A DNA stretch of 64,000 nucleotides from positions 1 to 64,000 of the forward strand of contig CBDFHW010000009.1 in NCBI GenBank assembly GCA_965247815.1. Direction: 5' to 3'. Every line of letters begins with the position of its first letter. The stretch's first letter is position 1. A program made the translations under genes and the position numbers. This DNA comes from CBDAQA01 sp965247815. GTDB lineage: Bacteria; Planctomycetota; Phycisphaerae; Tepidisphaerales; Tepidisphaeraceae. This document shows, in pieces, positions 1 through 8,790 of this stretch. The notes beneath the pieces are model-generated. The model was given only the letters and a program-made list of their open reading frames with translations. It had not been told where the DNA came from and ran no database searches.

Positions 1-913
1 GACGCGGGCCCCGGCGGTGACCAGAAGGCGATGCCGAGCGTCAAGGGCCTTGTCGAGTTCATTTCGCAGGCCGGGGCCAAGGGGACCAAGCTGACGATGA
101 CGGTCCTTCGGAATGACAGACAGCTGTCGGTCGATCTCGCACCGACGATGCGCTTTGAAACCCGGACACCTCGGGCTCGGGATCGGACCGGGGATGGCCG
201 AAGAAAACCGGATGGTCGCCGAAGTGCTCGACGGGTCCGCGGCGAAAGCGGCAGGCATCCCCGCCGGCGCGACGCTGGTGTCGATCAATGGGGCACGGAT
301 CGGCAACTGGTTCGACGTGAACAACGTGATGAAGACGCTGAAGCCGAACGTCGGTGTTGAAGTGGTCGCGACCGTAGACGGAAAGCCCAGGACGTTTTCG
401 CTGGTGCCGACTCAAAACGATATCGATGCTTGCAACCAGAACGTGCTGCAGAGCTACACCGCCGCATCGATGCTCGAACCGGCGACGATGACCCGGCAGG
501 CGCACAATCCGGTCGACGCAGCGGCGTGGGGAATCGGCGAAACACGCGACGCGATCCTTCAGGTTTATCAGACGGTTCGGTCGATGGTGAAAGGCTCCAT
601 CAGCTCGAAGGAGATCAGCGGACCGATCGGCATCCTCGGTGCCGGGTACAAGGTCGCGGAACTGGGTACGACGCGGTTGATCTGGTTCCTGTCGATCATC
701 AGCGCGAATCTGGCGGTCATGAACTTTCTGCCGATCCCGATCGTCGACGGCGGGCTGTTTACTTTCCTGGTGATCGAAAAGATCAAGGGAAGCCCGATCA
801 GCCCCCGCGTTCAGGCGGCGGCACAGGTCGCGGGGTTGGCAATTTTGCTGAGCGTGTTCCTGTTCGCGACCTATCAGGACGTGTTCAACCGGCTACCGTT
901 CCTGTTGCGTTAA
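1..913 (+). CDS. rseP: Site-2 protease (RseP/RIP metalloprotease), 3' part, apparent frameshift
   Basis: This is the C-terminal part of a membrane-embedded zinc metalloprotease that cuts transmembrane substrates such as anti-sigma factors; the HExxH half lies left of the window. The first ~50 codons (frame 1) read as the end of one PDZ domain. A second PDZ domain (GLGIGPGM, then AGIPAGATLVSINGARI) and the family's C-terminal motif NFLPIPIVDGG with two hydrophobic helices are in frame 2. No single frame covers both, so a one-base shift must occur near positions 145-165, around a gaaaccc run. Either the gene is disrupted or the sequence has one surplus base. The downstream frame is intact to its TAA stop, which favours a recent lesion or an error over old decay. 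Family assignment is firm; functionality is not. Confidence 0.8.
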
Positions 914-1026
914 GGTAGACCGCGCCTGCTGAGCCACGTTCGGGTGACGAATTCAGGGACTCGCCATGGTTTCAGCCGACGGCTTGTATTTGCGATCGCA
1001 CCGGTGTCTCGCCATGCTTCTTTAAG

Positions 1027-2178
1027 TTGAAGATCGCTTTGGTCATCTTGCACGCCGACGCCGCTCGTGGAGGAGCGGAACGGTACACGCTCGATCTCAC
1101 GAACGCGTTGGTCGCCAGGGGGCACTCGGTGACCCTTGTCACGTCTAGCGTTGCCGAGATCCCGACAGGGGCATCGGCCCAGCTAATGCCGACGCGCGGG
1201 CTCACCCGTGCGGGTCGCTACCTGAGCTTTCTGGACTCCGTCGACCGGCACCTCGACTGCTCGGCTTACGACGTGGTCCACGCCATGTTGCCCGTGCGTC
1301 GCTGCACCGTCTACCACCCGCACGCGGGGCTCGCGCTCGACGCCGTTCGGTCCGGACACCTGATCAAAGCGGGTCGCATCCGGCAGCTTATTTCGGCGAC
1401 CTTCAACCAATTCAACCGGCGACGACGGTTGTATGCCGGCGTCGAGCTCAAGCTGCTGAGCGCACCCCATCCGCCGGTCGTCTTGTGCCTGTCCGAGCGG
1501 ATCAAATCGACAATCAAAAAGCTATATCCGAGTTTTTCTGGGGAAAAACTGGTTACACTTTTCAACTCGACAGACTTGGTCCGATTCGATCCGTCGGCCG
1601 TGCCCGACCCGAGAAGCGAAACTCGAAGCCAGTTCGGATTCGCCGACGACGACATTGTCGGCCTTATGATCGCGCAGGATTTCGAGCGCAAAGGGTTGCG
1701 GCAGGCGATCGAGGCGGTTGCCAAAAACATTGACAAAAGGCTTAAACTGCTGGTGGCCGGGAAACAGGACGCCAAAAAATACCGAAATCTGGCCGAGCAG
1801 CTCGGCGTCCGTGATCAAGTCCGGTTTGCCGGGCCGACCAAAATACCCGTGACTTTGTACCGGGCGGCCGACTTTTTCGTCCTTCCAACCCGGGCGGATC
1901 CGTGCAGTCTTGTGGTCTTGGAAGCACTGGCGATGGGAGTTCCTGTTATAACGACGGGCATTAACGGCGCGTCGGAAGTGATGTCGGACGGCGTCCATGG
2001 CCGCGTGCTCGACGATCCGTCCGATGTTAATTTGCTTTCCGACGCGATGACGGGGTTGCTGAATGCCGATAAGCGCAAAGAAGCATCTGATGCGTGTCTC
2101 AGCCTGAGGCAAAAACTCAGTTCTGATCAGCATTATGCCTTCCTGCAGAAGATCTACGCAGCAGTTTTGCGTAATTGA
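1027..2178 (+). CDS. Glycosyltransferase family 4 (GT-B fold)
   Basis: A 383-residue protein transferring a sugar from a nucleotide donor, probably onto lipid-linked or surface glycans at the inner face of the membrane. The N-terminal acceptor half opens with a glycine-rich loop (GGAERYTLDL, residues ~15-24). The C-terminal donor half holds LFNSTDLVRF and the GT4 EX7E signature beginning at E299 (EALAMGVPVITTGINGASE). Overall layout resembles WaaG-type LPS glucosyltransferases, though acceptor and sugar cannot be read from sequence. The start is TTG, giving MKIALVILHAD, the usual first beta strand of the family; no ATG fits. There is no clear Shine-Dalgarno. It stands alone, with 113 bp to the protease gene upstream. 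Confidence 0.88.
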   Translation: MKIALVILHADAARGGAERYTLDLTNALVARGHSVTLVTSSVAEIPTGASAQLMPTRGLTRAGRYLSFLDSVDRHLDCSAYDVVHAMLPVRRCTVYHPHAGLALDAVRSGHLIKAGRIRQLISATFNQFNRRRRLYAGVELKLLSAPHPPVVLCLSERIKSTIKKLYPSFSGEKLVTLFNSTDLVRFDPSAVPDPRSETRSQFGFADDDIVGLMIAQDFERKGLRQAIEAVAKNIDKRLKLLVAGKQDAKKYRNLAEQLGVRDQVRFAGPTKIPVTLYRAADFFVLPTRADPCSLVVLEALAMGVPVITTGINGASEVMSDGVHGRVLDDPSDVNLLSDAMTGLLNADKRKEASDACLSLRQKLSSDQHYAFLQKIYAAVLRN

Positions 2179-2253
2179 GAGGCGTCCTGACCAAACAAGT
2201 GCGAAGATGCGTCGTTTAGACGGGCAAAGAAGTTTTAAGTGAAAGCAATGTGA

Positions 2254-2295
2254 ACAGGCTTTATGCCACTCAACTGACTGGCAAACCCAGCCTGT
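2254..2295 (+). terminator. Nested stem-loop after the glycosyltransferase gene
   Basis: An outer 7-bp stem ACAGGCT/AGCCTGT encloses an inner 5-bp stem TGCCA/TGGCA. It lies about 76 bp after the glycosyltransferase stop and 160 bp before the next start. The only T run (GTTTTAT) comes some 10 bases later, so it is a weak terminator candidate; an mRNA leader structure for the downstream gene is the alternative. Confidence 0.3.
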
Positions 2296-2453
2296 GAAAC
2301 GTTTTATGAAATTGCTGTACAGATTGCCCGAATGTGATATCTTGCGATCCTTCGCGACGGCGCATTCCTTGCAGTGTCCGACATCGTAAGTGTCAACGGC
2401 CGAAGTGGGTGCTTCGCCAAGACGGATGATTGTTAGGGTGAAAGGGCTCGTTT

Positions 2454-2804
2454 ATGCGTACTGCCCCGATTACGTCGGCAGTTTTGCTCCTCTGTGCGGT
2501 CTGTTCGACGTCTTTAGCGGTCATTCATGTGACGCCGGAGAGTGCGATGCGTGACGACGTGAACTTGTTCACCTCGTCTGACGATCAGCGATCCTTAAAT
2601 GCAAACGACCGCACTGCATTACTGTCGGTCCGCGGCACCGATCTGCCAGTTGTGAGCGCGGTCACAGCCCGCGGTGAAAAACAAAATGCTCCCATTCCGT
2701 CGCCCGTCGAGGCTATTCCCTCGCCGACCGGTTTCCAGACCGGCGCTCTCATTCTCGGCGCGTTATTGCTCGTGCGATTGGTAAAGAAACTCCGCCATGC
2801 CTGA
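2454..2804 (+). CDS. Small exported protein with PEP-CTERM-like C-terminal anchor
   Basis: A 116-residue protein I do not recognise by homology. The first ~22 residues form a signal peptide (MRTAPITSAVLLLCAVCSTS). The middle is polar and rich in Ser, Asp and Thr with no evident fold. The last 30 residues are tripartite: a proline motif (IPSPTGF, residues 89-94), one hydrophobic helix (~96-109) and a basic tail (RLVKKLRH). That order is the one used by PEP-CTERM sorting signals, but the motif reads PSP instead of PEP. The likely role is a cell-envelope protein held or processed at the C terminus. An AAAGGG ribosome site precedes ATG by 7 bases, which supports translation. Confidence 0.6.
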   Translation: MRTAPITSAVLLLCAVCSTSLAVIHVTPESAMRDDVNLFTSSDDQRSLNANDRTALLSVRGTDLPVVSAVTARGEKQNAPIPSPVEAIPSPTGFQTGALILGALLLVRLVKKLRHA

Positions 2805-3027
2805 AATCTGCCCTGCCTGACCGAGACCGCTACACCACCTGTCGCGCGTCTCCCGCTGAAAACACAAACGGTTGGCCTTTTGCGCCCGAGGCTGATACTA
2901 TCTGCTGCCGTCAATTGGTGTGGAATGTCGACGACTTTCCCCGTGATTCCGGAAAGGGCGGGAGCGAAATTCGCTTCCTCCGGACTCTCGGATCGAATGC
3001 ACCAAAGCCAACTTTTGAAGCTAAAGG

Positions 3028-3717
3028 ATGAACCAGCGTATGGTTTCAACCTCTTCTATGTCAGGTGTCGGGGCCGCGTGCATGGCGCCTGCGCTCAACG
3101 CTAACGTTCTGGTTCTCAATCGATACTACCAGGCGATCCGGGTGATCAACGTCCGTCGGGCGTTTTCGCTTCTCTGCCGGGAGTTGGCCGAAGTCGTCCA
3201 CATCGAGAAGGACGCGACCGGGCAGGCCCACTGGCAGAACTTTGATTTCGATGAATGGCAGGAGCTCAGCACGCTCAAGGCCGAGTTCGAGCCCGCCGAG
3301 CACGACTGGATTCACACCGTCCGTTTCCAGATAGCGGTCCCGCGGATCATTCGGCTTTTCACCTACGACAAACTCCCTCGGCAGGACGTGAAGTTCAACC
3401 GACGGAACATCTACGCCCGCGACTCCAACCGGTGCCAATATTGCGGCAAGCGGATGCCGACCACCGAGCTCTCTCTTGATCACGTCCTCCCCAAAAGCCA
3501 GGGCGGCAAGGCCAGTTGGACGAACATCGTCTGCTGCTGCGTGAAGTGTAATGTGAAAAAAGGCGGTCGGACTCCCGAGCAGGCGCATATGCACCTGATC
3601 ACCAAGCCCGTCAAACCCAAGCGCAGCCCGGTGATCAGCGTGAAGCTCGCAGACGAACGATATTCGAGCTGGAAACAGTTCCTCGATACGGCTTATTGGA
3701 CAGTCGAGTTGAAGTGA
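3028..3717 (+). CDS. HNH endonuclease family protein
   Basis: A 229-residue protein with a C-terminal HNH nuclease module. Residues 136-139 give the first zinc CxxC (CQYC), D151-H152 the catalytic DH, N166 the central Asn, and C171-C174 the second CxxC (CVKCN). The cysteines make a zinc-knuckle ββα-metal nuclease. The N-terminal ~120 residues (LVLNRYYQAIRVINVRRAFSLL) match the stand-alone chromosomal HNH proteins common in planctomycetes, cyanobacteria and actinobacteria, whose role is not established. Internal Met residues at 5, 11 and 19 leave the start open, since the conserved block begins near residue 22. No restriction or defence neighbour is present, so a housekeeping nucleic-acid role is as likely as defence. 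Confidence 0.85.
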   Translation: MNQRMVSTSSMSGVGAACMAPALNANVLVLNRYYQAIRVINVRRAFSLLCRELAEVVHIEKDATGQAHWQNFDFDEWQELSTLKAEFEPAEHDWIHTVRFQIAVPRIIRLFTYDKLPRQDVKFNRRNIYARDSNRCQYCGKRMPTTELSLDHVLPKSQGGKASWTNIVCCCVKCNVKKGGRTPEQAHMHLITKPVKPKRSPVISVKLADERYSSWKQFLDTAYWTVELK

Positions 3718-3851
3718 TTCGCTGACTCGAACGTGGGCTTTCGTTCCATGGCGCCCGGTCTGGCCATTCGCCCGGCGGTCTGGTTCTCGTGCCGCGCAAA
3801 GATGACTGCGTGGCATCACAAAGTGTGACTTCGCAACCCGTGGCATTGCCA

Positions 3852-4853
3852 ATGTCGACCGTCGGCTTCTGCTCGAGCGCGCGTTTCGTCGAACACCTCA
3901 CCGGCCCTCATCACCCTGAACGGCCCGACCGTATCCGCGCGATCCATCGTGCGGTTCGCGACGCCGGACTGGTGATCTCGCCCGATCCGTTTCCGGACTT
4001 CGAGTTCGATTCACAAGTCCGACGCGTCGGAACAAGTCCTGTGCTGGAACTCACGCCGGCCGTCGCCGATGAAAAATGGTTGCTGACGGTTCACCCGCCG
4101 GCTTACGTCGGACGGGTGAGACACGTCTGCTCGCTCGCCGGCATTCTCGACCAAGGCGACACCCCCACCGAGCGTCGGAGCTTTGACACCGCTTTGCTCG
4201 CCGTCGGGGCAGCGATCCAGTCGTGTGACGCCGTAATGACGGGAAAAGTAAAACGATCGTTCACCGCCGCCCGTCCACCCGGGCATCATGCCGAACCCGA
4301 CCGGCCAATGGGCTTCTGCCTGTTCAGCAACATTGCCATTGCCGCTCGCTACCTGCAACAGACGTACGATATCGAGCGTTTGGCGATCGTCGACTTCGAC
4401 GTTCACCACGGCAACGGCACTCAAGCGGCATTCGAAGACGACCCTTCGGTCCTTTTCATCAGCCTGCATCAGCACCCCGCGACCTGTTACCCCGGCAGTG
4501 GGTACAACTACGAAGTCGGAACCGGCGCCGGTCGTGGCTTTACCATCAATCTGCCGTTCCAGCCCGGGTCCGACGACGCTGATTATCTGAGAGTGATCGC
4601 CGCAACGGTCGTCCCGGCGCTCGAAAGTTTCCGCCCGCAGGTGCTACTGTTGTCGGCCGGATTCGACGCCCACCGCGACGACCCGCTCGCACAGATGGAT
4701 CTCAGTGACGACGGTTTCGAACAGATCACGCGCGAGCTAGTTGCCGTCGCCGACCGACACTGCGACGGGCGCGTCATAAGCCTTCTCGAAGGTGGCTACA
4801 ACTTGCACGCACTGGGCCGCAGCGTCGTCCGGCATCTGATCGGCTTAGCCTGA
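3852..4853 (+). CDS. Histone deacetylase family protein (acetoin/acetylpolyamine type)
   Basis: A zinc-dependent deacylase of the arginase/deacetylase fold, 333 residues from the chosen ATG. All catalytic elements are present: H145-H146 in RPPGHHAEPD, the metal ligands D183 and H185 in DFDVHHGNGT, D272 in SAGFDAHRDDP, and the transition-state Tyr316 in LEGGYNLHAL. Bacterial members remove acetyl groups from polyamines or proteins; the real substrate cannot be inferred here. A GTG 63 bases upstream would add 21 residues unlike the family N terminus, so I prefer the ATG that starts MSTVGFCSS just before the conserved HPERPDR. Neither start has a convincing ribosome site. Confidence 0.9.
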   Translation: MSTVGFCSSARFVEHLTGPHHPERPDRIRAIHRAVRDAGLVISPDPFPDFEFDSQVRRVGTSPVLELTPAVADEKWLLTVHPPAYVGRVRHVCSLAGILDQGDTPTERRSFDTALLAVGAAIQSCDAVMTGKVKRSFTAARPPGHHAEPDRPMGFCLFSNIAIAARYLQQTYDIERLAIVDFDVHHGNGTQAAFEDDPSVLFISLHQHPATCYPGSGYNYEVGTGAGRGFTINLPFQPGSDDADYLRVIAATVVPALESFRPQVLLLSAGFDAHRDDPLAQMDLSDDGFEQITRELVAVADRHCDGRVISLLEGGYNLHALGRSVVRHLIGLA

Positions 4854-4893
4854 CGTCCCAATTCCTTCAAGCGAGCTCCGATCCGCCCGTCGG

Positions 4894-7398
4894 TTATTTG
4901 ACCTCGACCGATCCAGTCACGGCGATGTCCCGGCTGGATCGCCCGACGGCAATCTCATAGGTCCCCGGCGTTGCGACCCATCCGTGCGTCGCCACGTCCC
5001 AGTGCGAGAACGACCGCTTATCAAGCACCATCGAAACCGGCAACGTCTCACCCGGCTTAAGGGCCACGCGGGAAAAACCTTTCAATTCCTGAATTGGACG
5101 GTCGACCGACCCGCTCGCCGGCGGGCGAATATACAGCTGCGCCACCGTCGCCCCGGCCCGGGGCCCGGTGTTGCTCACGTCGACTGTGACTGTCCGCGCG
5201 TCGCCGTCGCCCGCGGTCACCTTCAGATTTTTCATGTCGAACGTCGTGTAGGACAGCCCGTGCCCGAATGGGAACCGCGGCTCGATCTTTTTCTTGTCGT
5301 ACCACCGGTACCCGACATAGATCCCCTCGTCGTACTTCACCTGTTTTCCGCCCGGGTAGTTGCCGTACGCGGGCGAGTCGGCCCACTCGTTTTCGAATGT
5401 GTCCGGAAGATGCCCGCCGGGGTTCACGTCGCCGAACAGGACCTCCCCGATCGCCTTTCCACCGGCCTGGCCCGGGAACCACGCCTCGACCAGCGCCGGC
5501 ACGTGCTCGACCCAGCCCTTCATCGCGACGTTGCCCCCTGCTTCCAGAACTACAACGGTGTGAGAGTTCGAGGCCGAGGCTTCGGCAATGAGTTGCTCCT
5601 GCTCAACCGGCAGTTCATACGCGCGGTCTCCGCCTTCACTTTCGGTCGTGTGCACGCAGACCACGGCCGCATCTGCAGCAGCAATCGTCGCCTTCTGCTC
5701 GGCGGTCAACAACGACTGCGCGGGGAAGTAAGCGAATTGCACGTTCGCCTCACCACGACCGTTGTAATATTCGACCGCCAACGTGTAGGTGCGGTTTGCC
5801 TCGAGTTGAACGGTCGTTGATTCCGAATGCGCTCCCTGGTCGCGCCAATTGTCGATGACAATTTTACCATCAACTTTCACCCGCGACCCGTCGTCACTGC
5901 GGACGACCAACGTATGCGGGCCCGAAACGGCCGGTCGAATAATTGCTGAAAATCGGGCCGAAAACGACCGATTCGTCACGGCAGGGTCGGGAAGCTTGGT
6001 GTGCCAGTTGAAATCAATCGCCGCATCCGTGCGTTCCAGCACCGACTCGCCCTGCAGTTCTGGATTGTTGAAGAAGACCGTCGCGACAGGCTTTGCCCCG
6101 TCCTTGCCCGGCTCAAACTTCGAAGCCTTCGCCAGCGCGCTCAGTTTTTGATCGTGCCAATCCTCGAACGGCATCGTCGTGACGGCAATAGTCCCGCCCG
6201 CGGCTCGGATTCCATCCCCGATCGAGACAGGCTTGGCCGGATCCGTGTACGAACTGCCCCCGCCGGCGACGTATTGCTCGGCCCCGGGGCCCAGCAGAAC
6301 GATGTTGTGAACTTTATTTCGGTCGAGCGGCAATAATGCCCCGTCGTTTTTCAGCAGCACGATTCCCTCGCGCGCAACTGCAAGCGCCGTTGCGTCATTT
6401 TCAGAATCGTCCCGCGAGATGCTCGCATCCAATTGCGGTCGATCCATCCAGCCCATTTCGACCGCGACATGCAGCAGGTGTTTGATCTTCTCGTCGATCG
6501 CTTCCTGCGATATCTTCCCGGTTTCGATCAACGGCCGCAGCTTCTTCTCATTCATGTAATCGGGACCGGGCATCTCCAGATCCAAGCCGGCCGTCATAGG
6601 CCCGAGCGTGTCGTGGACCGCGCCCCAGTCGGACATCGACAGCCCCACAAACCCCCACTCGGTCCGGAGCACGTCGGTCAGCAGATAATGGTTTGCAGTT
6701 GCATAATCGCCATTCACGCGATTGTAAGAAGCCATGATCGACTGGACGTGTCCCTGGCGAACCGAAGCCTCGAACGCAGGGAGATAGATCTCGTGAAGCG
6801 CTCGCTCGTCGACGACCACGTCGACGCTGCCCCGTTCGATTTCCTGGTTGTTGCAGGCGTAATGCTTCACGCACGCGGCCACGCCCTGCGACTGCACGCC
6901 CTGGATGTAACCGACGTCCATCTGCCCCGCGAGATATGGGTCTTCTCCCATGTATTCGAAGTTTCGGCCGTTCTGCGGTTGCCGATAAATGTTCGTGCCC
7001 GGCCCCAGCAGGATATGGTCCCCGCGCGACCGCGCGTCGCGGCCCAGGGCGACGCCTTCACGTTTAGCGATTGCCGGGTCCCACGTGGCGGCGAGCAGCA
7101 CGCCTGCCGGGTAGGCCGTCGACTTCCCGTCATTCCGCGTACCCACCGGGCCGTCGGTCATCTTGAACCGCGGGATATTTAAACGCTTCACATCACGGGT
7201 GAAAAAGTTATCCACGCCGCCAAGCAGTTCGATCTTTTCCGCAGGGGTGAGCTGTTGAAAAATGTGATCGACTTTCTCATCGACAGCCGAGTCAACGGCT
7301 CGCGCCGGACGCGCGCAGATCGATCCGAACATTATTGCCGCCACCGCCGTGCGGACCGATGTGTTAAACAATTTCTGATTGCGTGCCGTGTGTTCCAT
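4894..7398 (-). CDS. Secreted glycoside hydrolase family 3 with PA14 insertion
   Basis: An exported beta-glycosidase of 834 residues. The start is the ATG giving MEHTARNQ, preceded by a GAGAGGA ribosome site; the open frame runs further upstream but without a coding look. A signal peptide ends near ARPARA (residue ~34). The TIM-barrel domain carries KHYACNN and the nucleophile D257 in SMSDWGA. The alpha/beta sandwich domain is interrupted by a PA14 module (~455-565; FSARFSAIIRP, VRSDDGSRVKVDG), a known carbohydrate-reaching insertion in GH3. A fibronectin-III-like domain ends the protein (QLYIRPPAS). It probably trims beta-glucosides or related oligosaccharides in the periplasm. Divergent from the DUF2726 gene by under 100 bp. 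Confidence 0.93.
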   Translation of the reverse strand: MEHTARNQKLFNTSVRTAVAAIMFGSICARPARAVDSAVDEKVDHIFQQLTPAEKIELLGGVDNFFTRDVKRLNIPRFKMTDGPVGTRNDGKSTAYPAGVLLAATWDPAIAKREGVALGRDARSRGDHILLGPGTNIYRQPQNGRNFEYMGEDPYLAGQMDVGYIQGVQSQGVAACVKHYACNNQEIERGSVDVVVDERALHEIYLPAFEASVRQGHVQSIMASYNRVNGDYATANHYLLTDVLRTEWGFVGLSMSDWGAVHDTLGPMTAGLDLEMPGPDYMNEKKLRPLIETGKISQEAIDEKIKHLLHVAVEMGWMDRPQLDASISRDDSENDATALAVAREGIVLLKNDGALLPLDRNKVHNIVLLGPGAEQYVAGGGSSYTDPAKPVSIGDGIRAAGGTIAVTTMPFEDWHDQKLSALAKASKFEPGKDGAKPVATVFFNNPELQGESVLERTDAAIDFNWHTKLPDPAVTNRSFSARFSAIIRPAVSGPHTLVVRSDDGSRVKVDGKIVIDNWRDQGAHSESTTVQLEANRTYTLAVEYYNGRGEANVQFAYFPAQSLLTAEQKATIAAADAAVVCVHTTESEGGDRAYELPVEQEQLIAEASASNSHTVVVLEAGGNVAMKGWVEHVPALVEAWFPGQAGGKAIGEVLFGDVNPGGHLPDTFENEWADSPAYGNYPGGKQVKYDEGIYVGYRWYDKKKIEPRFPFGHGLSYTTFDMKNLKVTAGDGDARTVTVDVSNTGPRAGATVAQLYIRPPASGSVDRPIQELKGFSRVALKPGETLPVSMVLDKRSFSHWDVATHGWVATPGTYEIAVGRSSRDIAVTGSVEVK

Positions 7399-7494
7399 GT
7401 AGTGCGATTCCTCTCGTGTCTTTGCAAAATTGTGCTCGCCTTTGCTCGGTTGTACCCGACGCGTGCCTTCTAATACCATCGACGCACGAAAGAG

Positions 7495-8259
7495 TTGGCG
7501 TTCGTACCCGAGAGTAATTTGCCCCGACGACGAAAACAGCCCGACGACGATTCGCTCGCGGCGAATTTGTTCCTGCTCGCATGGGAACGGCCGGCAGTCG
7601 GCACGGTCGTCGCGCTGCTGTTGCTTCTCGCGGCACTGATCTTTCATAACGTTCGTCTTCCGTTGCCGACGATCGGAACCGACGCCGCGCCTCCGCTGGC
7701 TTGGTTCGCGGTCGGTCTCGCCGCGCTGATGGTCGTCGGCACGCTGCCCGGGTGGGCGAACATGATCGTCCGAGCGTTGCTCGGAAAATCGAAGCCCCCG
7801 CCCCCGCCCCCGCCCGATATTGAAGCGGGGAACCTGCCGTATACGCAATTACCGATCCTGACTGACGGTGAAAAGGCGTTCTACGACGTGCTGATCGCCG
7901 CGCTGCCGAACCAGCAGATTGCCGTGCTTCTCAAGGTGCGGTTGAAGGATCTGGTTCACATTCCCGACGGATTTCCGCGGTACCAAAGCTGGTTCCGGCG
8001 GGTTTCGCAAAAGCACGTCGATTTCCTCTTATGCGATAAGTTGACCGTCGTACCGTTCCTGGCGATAGAGCTGGACGACCGGTCGCACGATCGCGCCGAC
8101 CGTGCTTCCAGCGACCGGCTAAAGGATATAGTGCTGCCGCACGTGGGAATCCCCCTGGAACGGGTGCGATGCCAGACCGCCTATGATGTGCTGGCGTTAG
8201 CGCACCTGATCGCGAGATATGCCCCGAAGATTGCCGCACCGGTTCGGAACAGAAAGTAG
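7495..8259 (+). CDS. DUF2726 domain membrane protein
   Basis: A 254-residue protein with two transmembrane helices (~37-55 and ~68-90), a polyproline linker at ~99, and a cytoplasmic DUF2726 domain (~115-240). The domain shows the family marker with an acidic pair and histidine, IELDDRSHDRADR, followed by KDIVLPHVGIPLERV. DUF2726 is related to restriction-endonuclease-like folds and has no settled function; a nuclease or nucleic-acid role is a guess from the fold. The start is TTG preceded by GAAAGAG. Ten bases separate the stop from nuoB, so co-transcription is likely although the two functions do not obviously connect. Confidence 0.75.
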   Translation: MAFVPESNLPRRRKQPDDDSLAANLFLLAWERPAVGTVVALLLLLAALIFHNVRLPLPTIGTDAAPPLAWFAVGLAALMVVGTLPGWANMIVRALLGKSKPPPPPPPDIEAGNLPYTQLPILTDGEKAFYDVLIAALPNQQIAVLLKVRLKDLVHIPDGFPRYQSWFRRVSQKHVDFLLCDKLTVVPFLAIELDDRSHDRADRASSDRLKDIVLPHVGIPLERVRCQTAYDVLALAHLIARYAPKIAAPVRNRK

Positions 8260-8268
8260 CGACTGAAA

Positions 8269-8769
8269 ATGTCCTGGATTGAAAACAGGTTTGAAGAAGG
8301 ATTGATCGTCACCAGCGTGGACTTCGCCATCAACTGGGGTCGGAAGAATTCGCTGTGGCCGATGACATTCGGGCTCGCGTGCTGCGCGATGGAGATGATG
8401 GCCACCGGCGCGAGCCGGTTCGACCTCGACCGGTTCGGCGCCGGCGCGTTTCGAGCGACCCCCAGGCAGGCGGACCTGATGATCGTCGCCGGGACGGTGA
8501 ACTATAAGATGGCCAGCCGGGTGAAACGCCTGTACCACCAGATGGCCGAGCCCAAATACGTCATCGCGATGGGCGCGTGCACCGTCGGCGGCGGGCCTTA
8601 TTTCAAGTACGGGTACAACGTCGTCAAAGGCGTCGATCTGATCGTCCCGGTCGATGTCTACGTCCCAGGCTGCCCCCCGCGTCCCGAAGCGCTCATGGAG
8701 GGAATCATGCGGCTTCAGGATAAAATCAGTCGGCAAACGATCGCCAAGCGTTCCCCCGTCGTCAGCTGA
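8269..8769 (+). CDS. nuoB: NADH-quinone oxidoreductase subunit B (NuoB)
   Basis: This 166-residue subunit holds iron-sulfur cluster N2 of respiratory complex I, the last cluster before quinone, at the junction of peripheral and membrane arms. The four cluster ligands are all present: the tandem C38-C39 (GLACCAMEMM), C104 (MGACTVGGGP) and C135 (YVPGCPPRPE). Length and order match the family closely. It is the only nuo gene in the window: DUF2726 lies upstream and queA converges downstream, so the complex I genes must be dispersed in this genome or this is a second copy. Nothing suggests loss of function. Confidence 0.96.
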   Translation: MSWIENRFEEGLIVTSVDFAINWGRKNSLWPMTFGLACCAMEMMATGASRFDLDRFGAGAFRATPRQADLMIVAGTVNYKMASRVKRLYHQMAEPKYVIAMGACTVGGGPYFKYGYNVVKGVDLIVPVDVYVPGCPPRPEALMEGIMRLQDKISRQTIAKRSPVVS

Positions 8770-8770
8770 A

Positions 8771-8790
8771 TCAAACAGCTTGTTTTTTTC
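8771..8790 (+). terminator. Short hairpin with T run after nuoB
   Basis: AAACA-GCT-TGTTT followed by further T residues sits between the convergent nuoB and queA stop codons. The stem is only 5 bp, so termination strength is doubtful, but position and U tract fit a terminator for nuoB. Confidence 0.35.

Noticed and set aside
3028..3717. HNH protein as a defence or homing nuclease
   Set aside because: No intron, restriction partner, methylase or mobile element is adjacent; it matches a widespread stand-alone chromosomal type.
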